From an uncultured Saprospiraceae bacterium (GTDB lineage Bacteria > Bacteroidota > Bacteroidia > Chitinophagales > Saprospiraceae): DNA of 64,000 nucleotides. Shown here piece after piece: positions 9,662-19,072 of the stretch (its first letter is position 1; each line of letters begins with the position of its first letter). The notes under the pieces were generated by a model, which was given only the letters and a program-made list of their open reading frames with translations, was not told where the DNA came from and did no database searches. The DNA lies in the NCBI GenBank assembly GCA_937928045.1, contig CALFWO010000038.1, forward strand, positions 1 through 64,000, written 5' to 3'. The position numbers and the translations under genes are program-made.

Positions 9662-9692
9662 TTGATGTGAACACAAAAGAGCCTTAAGTTTG
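9662..9692 (+). promoter_or_regulatory. Bacteroidota-type promoter
   Basis: TTG at 9662-9664, 20-base spacer, and TAAGTTTG at 9685-9692 match the Bacteroidota sigma-A consensus (TTTG or TTG at -33, TAnnTTTG at -7). The predicted transcript start is near 9698, giving a 5' leader of about 30 bases for the gene starting at 9729. Confidence 0.6.
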
Positions 9693-9728
9693 CACCTATT
9701 AAGATCGAGATCTTTAAAAGAATCAATT

Positions 9729-11852
9729 ATGAATTTTATTAAATCAACCCTTCTAATTGCAATAAGCGTTTTCTTCCAACAACAAATTGGTGCGCAGAAC
9801 TGGACAAATTATCAGTCTCAACAGCAAATAAATGATCTTGTTGAAACCAGTACAGAGCTTCTTTTGGCGACAGATGTGGGCTTGGTAGTTGTGAACAAGG
9901 CCACTTTGGAAAGCACCGTATACGACAAATCAAATACTAGCTTGCCATCTAATCATATACAGTCCATAACAAGGGATGACAGTGGGAAGAGTTGGATAGG
10001 TACTTATGATATGATCATAGGCTACTTTGACGGATCTGATTTTAAAGATTTGACCTTTCCAACGCACCCAGCTAACTTAGACAATTCGATACTATATGAT
10101 TTGAAAGTAGCTCCAAATGGAGACTTTTGGATGGCGTCAAACGAAGGAATTTTTCATAAAGAGGGCGCCACATGGAATCATTATGCTGAAAACGAACTTG
10201 GTTCTGATTTTTTTGAAGTTTGGGATATTGATATTAATTCAACAGGAGAAGTATTTGCAGCGTCAAGAAATGTAACCAAATTTAGTAATGGTGTTTGGAC
10301 AGATATTTCAACCAACACAAATTTAGAGGGCTATCTTGATGGAGATCTATTTACCAGTTCATCAGGAGATCTTTATCTCAGTGGCGATTTGGATAATATT
10401 GGTCGCTATGATGGTCAAAACTGGGAAGAATTTCCAATCGATTTTAATGGATCTCAAGTAATCGGATTTACGGAAGACCTAGATGGGAATGTATTTTTCT
10501 TTACCCTATTTGATGGCATCTTCAAGTTAGAAAATGACACTTGGATCCAACAAAGCAATGCCCAAACACAGGCTGCAAATAACTTTGTGAACTACTATCA
10601 TTTTGACCAAAACAACAACAGCTGGTTAAATAACGGCATACATCTTTCTGTTACAGAAAATGGAACAATTCGCAATACCACAATTTCTAAAACAACATTA
10701 GAGACTAATAGCACAACTCATATCAGCAAAGGCAAAAACGGAAAGATGTATTTTATTACCTCTTCCTTGGAGAACTTTTCTGTAGTGGATATGAATGGCA
10801 ATTGGTCAACATTAACATATCCACCAGACGCATCTGTCTTTGAGCTATATCAAGACATTCTTGTCCTATCGGAAAAGGACATTTGGGTAGTTTCCTATTC
10901 TGCTTTACACCATTTTGATGGCATAAACTGGACAACGGATTCAAATATCACGGGAAGTGCAATTGATGTCGATAGTCAAGGTAAAATATATGTCTTAGGC
11001 TTTGACAACATCTCTATGATAAAGGATGGAATCGTGACCCAATATACTCCTGGGAATTCCATGTTGAATGGCTTAGTCCTTACTGCGATGGGAATTGACC
11101 CTGAAGATAATTTATGGGTTGGTACTGGAGATTTTGAAGAGCCAAATGTTATTCAGAAAGTAACTCCTAATGGTGTTTGGACAACTTACAGTGCCTTGAA
11201 CCACGAAGCCATCAAACGTCCGATAGGAGATTTCCATTTTGACAAAAATGGAAATATTTGGGTTCCGGAAGATGTGGTCGGAGCGATCAAATTTGATGGA
11301 ACTGATTTTTCCAATCCAATTCAAGAAAACATCAGTGAGATAGATAACTACAAGGCCGAAGCTGTAGAGAGTGATGAATCAGGTAAAGTTTATTTTTCAA
11401 CTCCTTACGGTGTTACAACTTTATACAATGGTGAATTTACGGATTTGCCTATCCCTGATTTACCAACCACAAATATTTCCAGCATCGGCAAAATTGTATT
11501 TGATGACAATGGAACGCTTTGGTGGGGAAGTGGAATATATGGTGTATTCACTTATAATGAAACAACTATCAACGGCGTTTCCCCTTCTCAAACATTGGCA
11601 TACCCCGTTGAGATTTACCCCAACCCTGCATCTGGGAATACTACAATGAATTTCAAAATTATTAAAAAGGCAAATACATCCATTTACATCTTCAATAATC
11701 TTGGTCAACTGATTTCTGCTAACGAAATTGGAAATTTACAAATGGGAACATACCAAAAATCTATAGATGTTAATCAATTTACTCCAGGCTTTTATACAAT
11801 ACAGCTTAAGCTCGATACAGAAATTTACAATACAAAGTTAATAGTTGAATAA
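9729..11852 (+). CDS. secreted propeller protein with T9SS sorting domain
   Basis: 707 residues from the ATG at 9729 (an upstream start at 9690 overlaps the promoter -7 box and is rejected). Signal peptide at residues 1-24 ends in GAQ. The body contains many Reg_prop-type propeller blades (for example DDSGKSWIGTYD and DPEDNLWVGTGD), enough for one or two beta-propellers. The C-terminus from EIYPNPASGN is a type A T9SS sorting domain. It is thus predicted to be an extracellular or surface-attached propeller without kinase output. It sits alone, with its own promoter. Confidence 0.82.
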   Translation: MNFIKSTLLIAISVFFQQQIGAQNWTNYQSQQQINDLVETSTELLLATDVGLVVVNKATLESTVYDKSNTSLPSNHIQSITRDDSGKSWIGTYDMIIGYFDGSDFKDLTFPTHPANLDNSILYDLKVAPNGDFWMASNEGIFHKEGATWNHYAENELGSDFFEVWDIDINSTGEVFAASRNVTKFSNGVWTDISTNTNLEGYLDGDLFTSSSGDLYLSGDLDNIGRYDGQNWEEFPIDFNGSQVIGFTEDLDGNVFFFTLFDGIFKLENDTWIQQSNAQTQAANNFVNYYHFDQNNNSWLNNGIHLSVTENGTIRNTTISKTTLETNSTTHISKGKNGKMYFITSSLENFSVVDMNGNWSTLTYPPDASVFELYQDILVLSEKDIWVVSYSALHHFDGINWTTDSNITGSAIDVDSQGKIYVLGFDNISMIKDGIVTQYTPGNSMLNGLVLTAMGIDPEDNLWVGTGDFEEPNVIQKVTPNGVWTTYSALNHEAIKRPIGDFHFDKNGNIWVPEDVVGAIKFDGTDFSNPIQENISEIDNYKAEAVESDESGKVYFSTPYGVTTLYNGEFTDLPIPDLPTTNISSIGKIVFDDNGTLWWGSGIYGVFTYNETTINGVSPSQTLAYPVEIYPNPASGNTTMNFKIIKKANTSIYIFNNLGQLISANEIGNLQMGTYQKSIDVNQFTPGFYTIQLKLDTEIYNTKLIVE

Positions 11853-11969
11853 AGAACCCTGTATAATTCAAGATACCAAATAGATAACAACTTCGCTTAA
11901 AATTTTAAGGCGATAAAGTTAAGCGTTCTGGGTATTTCCATCTATGATCAGAATCTCTTACGATTTGGG

Positions 11970-12587
11970 TCATAGATTTTTATTTGAACTAAATCTTTTT
12001 TTCCACACTAATAATCGAACTCCCCAAACTGTTACGAGCACAATACCAAAAGAGAAATATTCTGTTTGCCCAGAGGCAATCCTTCCAAAGATACCATTTG
12101 AAAACACGATAAGAATCCAATATCCGCCGATGCTGTGCAATCGTGACCAATTCGATTTAGAAATTAAATTAGCAAATATGTCAAAAGAGGTTAGCAACAT
12201 TAAAACCAAAAACACATACGCCATTCCTCCCAATACCAATTCAACTATTGCTGCAGCAACAAATAATTTGTGAAATAATCGATGAAGCGTGAATAAAAAT
12301 AGTAAATGGATAAGATGAATCAGCGAAAATGAAATTCCAAAATATTTACGATTATCGACCAACCATTGAGTTAAGGAATTCGATAATAATTTGTGAAAGG
12401 CGGAAGCGGAAAAGGCAATACAAAAACTAATTAAGCTAAATCTTGCGGACCAACGAATATTTGATCGAATACTCAGTTCGTTAAAATCGAACATCAGAAA
12501 AACAATTCCGAACCACAAAATGGAACCACCTAGAATAAAATAAACGAGCGGCCAGTTCGAAACTTTACGATTTTGATCAACATTCAT
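11970..12587 (-). CDS. ferric-reductase-like transmembrane protein
   Basis: 205 residues from the ATG at 12587, which lies 7 bases after the upstream gene's stop; a longer frame to 12677 would overlap that gene. Six or so hydrophobic segments carry conserved-looking histidines (SAFHKLL, HLIHLL, HRLFHK, RLHSIGGY), as expected for a b-type haem membrane domain of the ferric reductase/MsrQ type. Such proteins move electrons across the inner membrane. No FAD/NAD domain is fused and no MsrP gene is nearby, so the partner is unknown. Confidence 0.65.
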   Translation of the reverse strand: MNVDQNRKVSNWPLVYFILGGSILWFGIVFLMFDFNELSIRSNIRWSARFSLISFCIAFSASAFHKLLSNSLTQWLVDNRKYFGISFSLIHLIHLLFLFTLHRLFHKLFVAAAIVELVLGGMAYVFLVLMLLTSFDIFANLISKSNWSRLHSIGGYWILIVFSNGIFGRIASGQTEYFSFGIVLVTVWGVRLLVWKKRFSSNKNL

Positions 12588-12594
12588 AACATAA

Positions 12595-13032
12595 TCATAA
12601 TCCTTCTTCGCCGAAGTAAGCAGCCAGCATTGTCTTAATCCGTGTAACTTTGGTAGCACGCTCCATAGAATAGACATCCGTACAACGCCCAGCTATCTGA
12701 TAAAAATCCAAACATTTTTCAAAATACAGCAAAGCTTTATCCGGCCTTAAGTCCAATTTACTTTGAGCTATTTCGAAAAAATAATCTCCAAATATTTCAA
12801 TATTGGCCGCGGAATAAAGTCTATCCATCAAATACTGGCGAAGTTCTTCATCCGATAATTTCACAACGGCCTCTACATCAAAATCTAATTCTGAAATTAA
12901 TTCTTCTTTGGAAATTTGAATTCCTTCGTTAATTTTTCCAGCTTCTTTAAAACCAAAAAACTTCCCCATGACTTTCGCCAAAACACGACCGAGATGCTCA
13001 ATCTGATCTTTAATTATATCCCTTTGTACCAT
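12595..13032 (-). CDS. small helical protein, resembles DUF6483
   Basis: 145 residues, cytoplasmic. N-terminus VQRDIIKDQIEHLGRVLAKV and the following helices resemble the DUF6483 family, whose function is unknown; I give this assignment from memory of the pattern only. The second half has a TPR-like pair of helices (PDKALLYFEKCLDFYQ). It is probably co-transcribed with the ferric-reductase-like gene 7 bases downstream. Confidence 0.6.
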   Translation of the reverse strand: MVQRDIIKDQIEHLGRVLAKVMGKFFGFKEAGKINEGIQISKEELISELDFDVEAVVKLSDEELRQYLMDRLYSAANIEIFGDYFFEIAQSKLDLRPDKALLYFEKCLDFYQIAGRCTDVYSMERATKVTRIKTMLAAYFGEEGL

Positions 13033-13106
13033 ATTCCAATTTACGGGAATCTAGAAGGAATAAAAGACTATTGGTCTTACCGATGATGTCTTCTGTCTAA
13101 AACAAG

Positions 13107-13760
13107 CTATTTAAAATACTCCCAAACAATCTCCAGCTTATCAGACCGAGACATGCTTCCAGGATTCAAGCCTGGTGCGCCTTCTGGGATTATTGCTTCT
13201 ACATTTCTAAAGTAAGTCTCCCATACAGGAAAAAAATGGTTGGTAATTGGATCTTTAAAAGTCATTGGTGCCAAGTCAAATACTTGACCTCCTGGAATGT
13301 TTAAATTAAATGCGTCATGCAATAATTCAGCACAGTAATACTGATCATTTCCGTAGACAAATAACGTATCATAGCTTTTTCCTACATGAGCCAATGACCA
13401 ATCGCTTATGTTCGATACGTAGGATTGATATTCTTGCTTTAATCTTCCTACGGCAATTCTCGGAGCGCCGGCTTGGTTTTTACTTGCTTGCAAAAAAGAA
13501 TCAACTGGAGTCAAACAGACCCCCTTACCATTAGTTGCTTCCAATACTTTTAAAGTTCCATTATACGACAGGACTAAACCAACATGGGCAAAGTCATTTC
13601 CCTTGTATCCTTCTGTCACGGCATTGATCGCCTTTGCAAAATCTGATTGATCCCATTGTTGGAATAACAAATCTCCAGCTTGCAATTCAAATGTTTCTTT
13701 TTGATATCCCAACAATATGCAAAAGAATAAAACGATTGATAAAAATTGATTTGAATTCAT
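13107..13760 (-). CDS. YiiX/YaeF-like NlpC/P60-superfamily cysteine amidase
   Basis: 217 residues. N-terminal hydrophobic segment (about 5-20) suggests export. The core LQAGDLLFQ, catalytic His in DFAHVGLV (about residue 53) and Cys in YYCAELLHDAF (about residue 143) fit the permuted papain-like YiiX family. These enzymes cut amide bonds in cell-wall peptides or lipids. It starts directly next to the stop of the TonB receptor gene, so it is probably the last gene of the sigma/FecR/receptor operon. Confidence 0.78.
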   Translation of the reverse strand: MNSNQFLSIVLFFCILLGYQKETFELQAGDLLFQQWDQSDFAKAINAVTEGYKGNDFAHVGLVLSYNGTLKVLEATNGKGVCLTPVDSFLQASKNQAGAPRIAVGRLKQEYQSYVSNISDWSLAHVGKSYDTLFVYGNDQYYCAELLHDAFNLNIPGGQVFDLAPMTFKDPITNHFFPVWETYFRNVEAIIPEGAPGLNPGSMSRSDKLEIVWEYFK

Positions 13761-16457
13761 TTATTTAATTTTCCAATGATAGCCTATAGTTGGTATGATA
13801 CCCAACCCCTGCTGCATCCTAATACCATCGTCCTCTGAATTCACTTCGCTTGCTACTTGATAAGCATAAATGGGATGCTTCAAATTGTAAATATTATAGG
13901 CTCCGAAGGTGATCGTATGTTTTAAATTTGCCGAAAACCACTTTACACTAAAATCTAACCGATGATAACTTGGCAATAAATATCCATTAACCGGACCAAT
14001 CAATTCTGACTCCAATGCATTAGGAGTACTCAGTGGACTAAATTCATTGGGTACACTTATCAACGAAACGGGCTGTCCCGATCCATACATCCATGCAGCT
14101 TGATATTCCCATTGTTTTCGAAATCGATAAGAATAGTTCGCTTGAATGACATGTCTGCGATCATATCTTGATGGAAAGGTAAAACCATCATTAATATTAT
14201 TAAATGATCTATTTGATTCAGCCAATGTATAATTGATATTAAGTCTACTATTTTTCTTTGTAATTTGGAGTTGGCTCTCCCAACCGTAGGATAATCCTTC
14301 GCCTTGCTCTACTTGTTCTTCCCAAAAATCTGGATCAATATCCATCAATGTCGGTAGGCTTGCTTCTTGTCCATATGCCAAGAGATTTTGCATAGACTTA
14401 TAATACCATGCAGTAGACAGTCGAAAAGCATCGGAAAACTGATACCCAAAGGAGGTACTAATTTCCCAAGCATGTTGTGGCAAAACTGCAGCAGTAGAAG
14501 GTACCCAAAGGTCGTTAGGAAAACCAGCATCGGAAGAGGTCACTAAATGTAAAAACTGCGTCATTCGGCTCGCGCCCAATTCCAAAGCTAAGCGCTTTGT
14601 GGGTTGATAGTTAATTCTCAATCTTGGTTGCAAAGAATTGTAGTTATAATCCGTACCAACTAGGTAGGAATTTCGAAGACCAACATGGAGTTTTAAATTT
14701 GAGCGAATTTTTATCTCATCCTCCAGATACAAACTGAATTCACTAGTTGGAAAATATTCGGAAAATATGAAATCTTCGAATATAGAATTAAGCTCATCTG
14801 GGTCATTAATAGAACGACTGTCTCCAGCCAAAGAACCGGGTTCGTAATTTCGTATAAGAAATTCTCCTCCCCAAATTAATTTATGATTATCGTTAAGGTA
14901 ATAATCGAAATCAACCTTAACTCTAAAGTCGACAATATTTGAATAAAAGTTATTGTAAAAGTCATTAAACACTACTTCTTCACCGACATCTAGGTCAGAG
15001 ATATAACTATTAAAATTTTGATAATTAAACCTGCTCCATGTAGTCGTTACATTAGAAAAAAGTCGATCGCCATAAATATGATTCCATCGCAATGATCCAA
15101 TTGTATTACTCCAATCAATATATTGATCTTCTTCTGCAAATAATTGGGTGCTGATCGGGCTTACTATAATTTCATCATCCCAAATTGTTAAATCATTGTA
15201 GCTATCCGCTCCCCGATAAAAGCTAAAATAAAATCGATCATTTAATCCAGCTTTAAAATTTACTTTTGCATTGATGTCATAAAAATTAAAATTCGCACTA
15301 CCCCTTTTCTCATTCCTAAATTTACTGCTAGTAGAAAGGTTTTGGATCAAAGGATCAAGGTGCGTTCGCCTCATTCCCAAAAGAAAACCACCTTTTTCAT
15401 TTCCAAATGGAAGTTCCACCATTGCCTTTGTAGCAATCGTGCTAAGATCTAAAGTGGCCGCAAAATTTTTAATATTTCCTTCTTTACTCCGAACATCTAA
15501 CACAGAAGAAAGATTACCACCAAAACGAGCCGAAAAACCTGAGCGGTGCATCGTGGCATTATTTACAATGGAGGAATTAAAAATTGAAAATAAACCTAAA
15601 GCATGGGAAGGGTTGAAAATCGGAACACCATCAAGCATGACTAGATTCTGGTCGACGTTCCCACCGCGCACATGCAATCCTCCTAATCCATTTGCCCCGG
15701 AGGTAACACCCGGTTGCTGTTGGATATAACTAAACAAATCCGGCTCCCCTCCCAAGGAAGGAATCGTTTGCAAAGTTTTATTATTCATTTGCAATTGATT
15801 CGAAAAGGGCAACAACTTCGAATTCTTATTTATATTAGAATCAACAACTTCTATTGGCTCAAAGCTCAAGGAAGCTTCCAAAGAAATGCGCACGGAATGA
15901 TTTCTTTCAACTGTGACAGGAACTGATGCTCTTTTATAACCGAGATAAGAAGCTTCCAGGACAACTTCACCAGCATTGACTTTTACACTAAAAAAACCAA
16001 ACTCATTTGTAATCGCCCCTCTGCCAGATCCTTTGTCATAAACTGTCGCCGCGATCAATGCTTCTCCAGACAATTTATCTTCAATAAAACCTGAAATAAT
16101 AAATTCCCGATTAACTTTTAATTTCGTTAAAACAATTCCATTGTCTTCAAGTCGATAGTCTAATCCATGAACAACCAATACTGCTTTCAAAATTCCCGAT
16201 AATGACGTATGCCGAAAGGAATAATTTCTTAATTGATCATCTAGTGTTTTGTTGTCAAAGCCAATACCTACTTCAGCAAGCTGACTCAACTCGATTAAGA
16301 TGTCTGCCGTAGTCATCTGACTACATTGATAATCCATCTTGGTTTGTAAAATACTTGAAGTTTGTGCAACGATTGGTGTCGCGTTAAAAACGAAATTCAG
16401 TAAAAGAAATAGAACGTATATCTTGCTGTTGGAAGATTTAAATTTGCCCTTTTGCAT
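13761..16457 (-). CDS. TonB-dependent receptor with STN and carboxypeptidase-like domains
   Basis: 898 residues from the ATG at 16457; the open frame extends to 16544 but would overlap the FecR gene. Order: signal peptide (to about 33, ending in IVAQ), secretin/TonB short N-terminal (STN) domain (about 40-115), carboxypeptidase-regulatory-like domain (about 120-205), plug (about 230-330, with GGLHVRGGNVDQNLVMLDG), then an outer-membrane barrel to the C-terminus. The STN domain is the part that talks to FecR in cell-surface signalling. It follows fecR by 40 bases, so this is a complete trans-envelope signalling receptor. The ligand cannot be told from sequence; no SusD partner is present. Confidence 0.88.
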   Translation of the reverse strand: MQKGKFKSSNSKIYVLFLLLNFVFNATPIVAQTSSILQTKMDYQCSQMTTADILIELSQLAEVGIGFDNKTLDDQLRNYSFRHTSLSGILKAVLVVHGLDYRLEDNGIVLTKLKVNREFIISGFIEDKLSGEALIAATVYDKGSGRGAITNEFGFFSVKVNAGEVVLEASYLGYKRASVPVTVERNHSVRISLEASLSFEPIEVVDSNINKNSKLLPFSNQLQMNNKTLQTIPSLGGEPDLFSYIQQQPGVTSGANGLGGLHVRGGNVDQNLVMLDGVPIFNPSHALGLFSIFNSSIVNNATMHRSGFSARFGGNLSSVLDVRSKEGNIKNFAATLDLSTIATKAMVELPFGNEKGGFLLGMRRTHLDPLIQNLSTSSKFRNEKRGSANFNFYDINAKVNFKAGLNDRFYFSFYRGADSYNDLTIWDDEIIVSPISTQLFAEEDQYIDWSNTIGSLRWNHIYGDRLFSNVTTTWSRFNYQNFNSYISDLDVGEEVVFNDFYNNFYSNIVDFRVKVDFDYYLNDNHKLIWGGEFLIRNYEPGSLAGDSRSINDPDELNSIFEDFIFSEYFPTSEFSLYLEDEIKIRSNLKLHVGLRNSYLVGTDYNYNSLQPRLRINYQPTKRLALELGASRMTQFLHLVTSSDAGFPNDLWVPSTAAVLPQHAWEISTSFGYQFSDAFRLSTAWYYKSMQNLLAYGQEASLPTLMDIDPDFWEEQVEQGEGLSYGWESQLQITKKNSRLNINYTLAESNRSFNNINDGFTFPSRYDRRHVIQANYSYRFRKQWEYQAAWMYGSGQPVSLISVPNEFSPLSTPNALESELIGPVNGYLLPSYHRLDFSVKWFSANLKHTITFGAYNIYNLKHPIYAYQVASEVNSEDDGIRMQQGLGIIPTIGYHWKIK

Positions 16458-16497
16458 TATAGTGCAACAAGTTTTTTTCACCCAAAAATAAAATGAA

Positions 16498-17529
16498 TTA
16501 TTCCTGTGTTTCGCATTCACCGCCTTTGAGTAAATAATTACCATTCCTATCTTGAGTCAAGGTCATTCCAAACGAACTGGCCACATTGGAAAGTACTGCA
16601 TTGGCATCAGGTTTTGGATAATACCCGCTAAAGGTACAACCCTTTAACCTTTCTTTTTCCACAGAAACAGATTTTCCAAAGTGCTCCGAAACATCTGCCA
16701 AAACATCGGATAATCTAGTCGCTTCAAAAATCAATGAATTGGTTTTCCAAGAAGTTGCGTTTTTATTAAACCCTTGGAGTTTGGAAATATTTTTAGTTTC
16801 TGTAGAATAAGTTGCCGATTGATTAACGGTTAATTCAATTTTATCACTTCCCACCTTCTCAGAGAATCTAACTTTTCCTTCTGTGACATGAACTAAAACT
16901 TCCTCCTGACTTTCACTTTCCTTAATATTAAATTCCGTTCCTAAGACTTCAACATTAGTATCTTTCAATCTGACTACAAATGCGACTTCTGGGTTTTTAG
17001 CAACATCGAAGTACGCTTCTCCTTGCAAACTTACTTCACGCTTATCGGTTGTAAAATTTTCAGGATAAGACAACTCTGAATTTTCATTCATCCAAATCTT
17101 TGTTCCATCTTCCAAGGCAATGGTTCGGGTTTCTCCCAAGGTTGTCTTCACCACTAGTTGTTCTGGCAGGTCATCTGGACTAAATACGAACCAGGCTGTA
17201 GCTAACAATAAGAAGGAAGCTGCGATATACACCCAACGAAAATTCGTGCGCCTCATAGGAATCACCTTGGCTGTTGAATTTCCTTTACCATCTTTGGAAG
17301 CCTTCGCTGCTTGAATACGATTCTGAAGTTTAGAAAAATCTTCGGCCACATTGACTTCGATTGACTTCTTGGCAGTTGCGCTTAAATCCCAATCGGCCAC
17401 CATCTGATCATAGATTTTTTGGTTCTCCTCAGATTGATTCAACCAATCGGACAAATCTTTTTGTTCTGCGGTGGACAATTCCCCGGAGAGCTTATTAGCA
17501 ATTAATTTTATGTAAATTTCTTTTTTCAT
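16498..17529 (-). CDS. FecR-family anti-sigma factor
   Basis: 343 residues. N-terminal cytoplasmic FecR_N part (about 1-60), one membrane helix (about 97-116), FecR domain (about 125-225, with TTLGETRTIALEDGTKIWMN) and a C-terminal DUF4974 domain (about 265-340) that contacts the receptor STN domain. It should hold the ECF sigma factor encoded just upstream until the TonB receptor binds ligand. Gene order sigma-fecR-receptor is the standard Bacteroidota module. Confidence 0.9.
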   Translation of the reverse strand: MKKEIYIKLIANKLSGELSTAEQKDLSDWLNQSEENQKIYDQMVADWDLSATAKKSIEVNVAEDFSKLQNRIQAAKASKDGKGNSTAKVIPMRRTNFRWVYIAASFLLLATAWFVFSPDDLPEQLVVKTTLGETRTIALEDGTKIWMNENSELSYPENFTTDKREVSLQGEAYFDVAKNPEVAFVVRLKDTNVEVLGTEFNIKESESQEEVLVHVTEGKVRFSEKVGSDKIELTVNQSATYSTETKNISKLQGFNKNATSWKTNSLIFEATRLSDVLADVSEHFGKSVSVEKERLKGCTFSGYYPKPDANAVLSNVASSFGMTLTQDRNGNYLLKGGECETQE

Positions 17530-17592
17530 ATTGAGAAGATTTCGTGCCCCTTGGACGAACCAAGTTGCCCTATCCCCTATTGAATCTTGATA

Positions 17593-18180
17593 TTAAATAT
17601 AATTTTGCACAAAATAAATCCAGGCCAACATAGAAATTCTTCCTGCCACCCCCATATTCTTTCTTATCAATTTTAATGCTTTTGTAATTTGATTCTCAAT
17701 CGTCTTTGTTGAAATTCCCAATTCGGCAGCTATCTCCTTATGAGCCAATCCTTCGAAACGACTTAACTTAAAAACAACTTTACACTTTTCCGGCAATAAT
17801 TCTATTGCTCGCATCATATGCGCCTGCAAATCGCTGGAATCAACTTCTTCCAGCTCCAAAGATTCTTCTTCAACCTGTTGCTCAACTATTTCATCATTGA
17901 ACACCAATTTTTTTCTTCTTCGAATCTCATCTATTGACTTATTGATTACGGCTCTTCTAAGATATGCTTTTAATGATAAATCTATTGTAAGCTCATTCCG
18001 CTTTTGCCACAAGTCAAAAAAAGTATCCTGGACCAAATCCTTGGCTTTTGCATCATCATTTAGAATATTATAGGAAGTCACCACGAGATACTTATAATAA
18101 TGCTGGAAGATTTTTTCCATTGCTTGCTCATCATCAGTTTGGAGCAGTTCTAGCCAGCCTTTTTCTTCCGTTGTGAGCAT
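17593..18180 (-). CDS. ECF RNA polymerase sigma factor
   Basis: 195 residues. Region 2 (about 20-75, with KDLVQDTFFDLWQKR) and region 4 HTH (about 125-180, with HKEIAAELGISTKTIENQI) are intact. Start context MLTTEEKGWLELLQ is shared with the second sigma factor at 23722, showing the two are paralogues. It is expected to direct RNA polymerase to the receptor operon and to others. Confidence 0.9.
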   Translation of the reverse strand: MLTTEEKGWLELLQTDDEQAMEKIFQHYYKYLVVTSYNILNDDAKAKDLVQDTFFDLWQKRNELTIDLSLKAYLRRAVINKSIDEIRRRKKLVFNDEIVEQQVEEESLELEEVDSSDLQAHMMRAIELLPEKCKVVFKLSRFEGLAHKEIAAELGISTKTIENQITKALKLIRKNMGVAGRISMLAWIYFVQNYI

Positions 18181-18353
18181 TGTTGGTTTGAAGTATCCTC
18201 CACAAAATAGGATTTTTTCTTTTGACCGTATTAGTAATGTACAAGGACCAATTTACCTGAGTGCAGAAGCAAATGTCCATGGACATACCATTTCAAAACC
18301 AAGAGTCCCAATTTGATCTTACTTATCCTATATGATTAGCATATAAGCCGAGA

Positions 18354-18818
18354 TTAATTACTCATTAAATCTACATATTCGAAAATCGCATCGATTTCCA
18401 CTTCAGTTAAATTTGGGAATGCGGTCATTTCACTTGGGCCCCATTCATTCCAAAGTTCAGTAGCTCTTGGATGACCATCTGCAATTAACTTCATTGGGTT
18501 ATTGATCCATCGATAAAGATCATCTTTTGGATACGCTGCCCAATCCTTAACAGCATTCATCAAGGGTGGACCAGTCAAACGATCCTTCATATTCTTGTTG
18601 TGGCAGGTGGCACAATTGGCCTTAAAGAGTTTTTTACCTAGTAAAGCAAATTCAGAAGCATCATCCATTGGGTTTATAGTCCCGCAAAATTCAGTATTGA
18701 GCACGTCTTCTAGAATTGCTACATCGCGATTTACCGCGTAGATCAGCAGCACGAACAATAGCAATAAGGTAAGTATGAGCGTTTTTAGGATTTCGATATG
18801 CCATTTCAGATAAGCCAT
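18354..18818 (-). CDS. membrane-anchored class I cytochrome c
   Basis: 154 residues. One N-terminal membrane helix (about 9-28), then a c-type haem site CATCH (about residues 79-83) and the distal Met region (MTAFPNLTEVEIDAIFEYV). The domain is about 85 residues, normal for a mono-haem cytochrome c, and would sit on the periplasmic side as an electron carrier. It is a single gene in a stretch of regulatory genes, with no oxidase subunit nearby. Confidence 0.85.
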   Translation of the reverse strand: MAYLKWHIEILKTLILTLLLLFVLLIYAVNRDVAILEDVLNTEFCGTINPMDDASEFALLGKKLFKANCATCHNKNMKDRLTGPPLMNAVKDWAAYPKDDLYRWINNPMKLIADGHPRATELWNEWGPSEMTAFPNLTEVEIDAIFEYVDLMSN

Positions 18819-19072
18819 TTTTTTTTCAAGATACTACTGGATTAATGGTGTTGAAATAGCCAGAATGAGGATTTATTAGATAGAATTGTTCTAAATAAAG
18901 TTATTATACATGATTGAATATAAGAGGATTAACAATGAATCTCAACTACGAAAATCAACATTTTAAAAAAATTCAAAAAAACATAGGGGATATCAAAAAA
19001 CTGTGCGTCTAGGGGTTGTAGCCATCAACAAACAGATGGAAAATCAATTACAAACCTATAAAATTAAAAAAG

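Noticed and set aside
11944-12273. Plus-strand open frame of 109 codons
   Set aside because: It overlaps the ferric-reductase-like membrane gene in antisense, and the latter has consistent membrane helices and His pattern.
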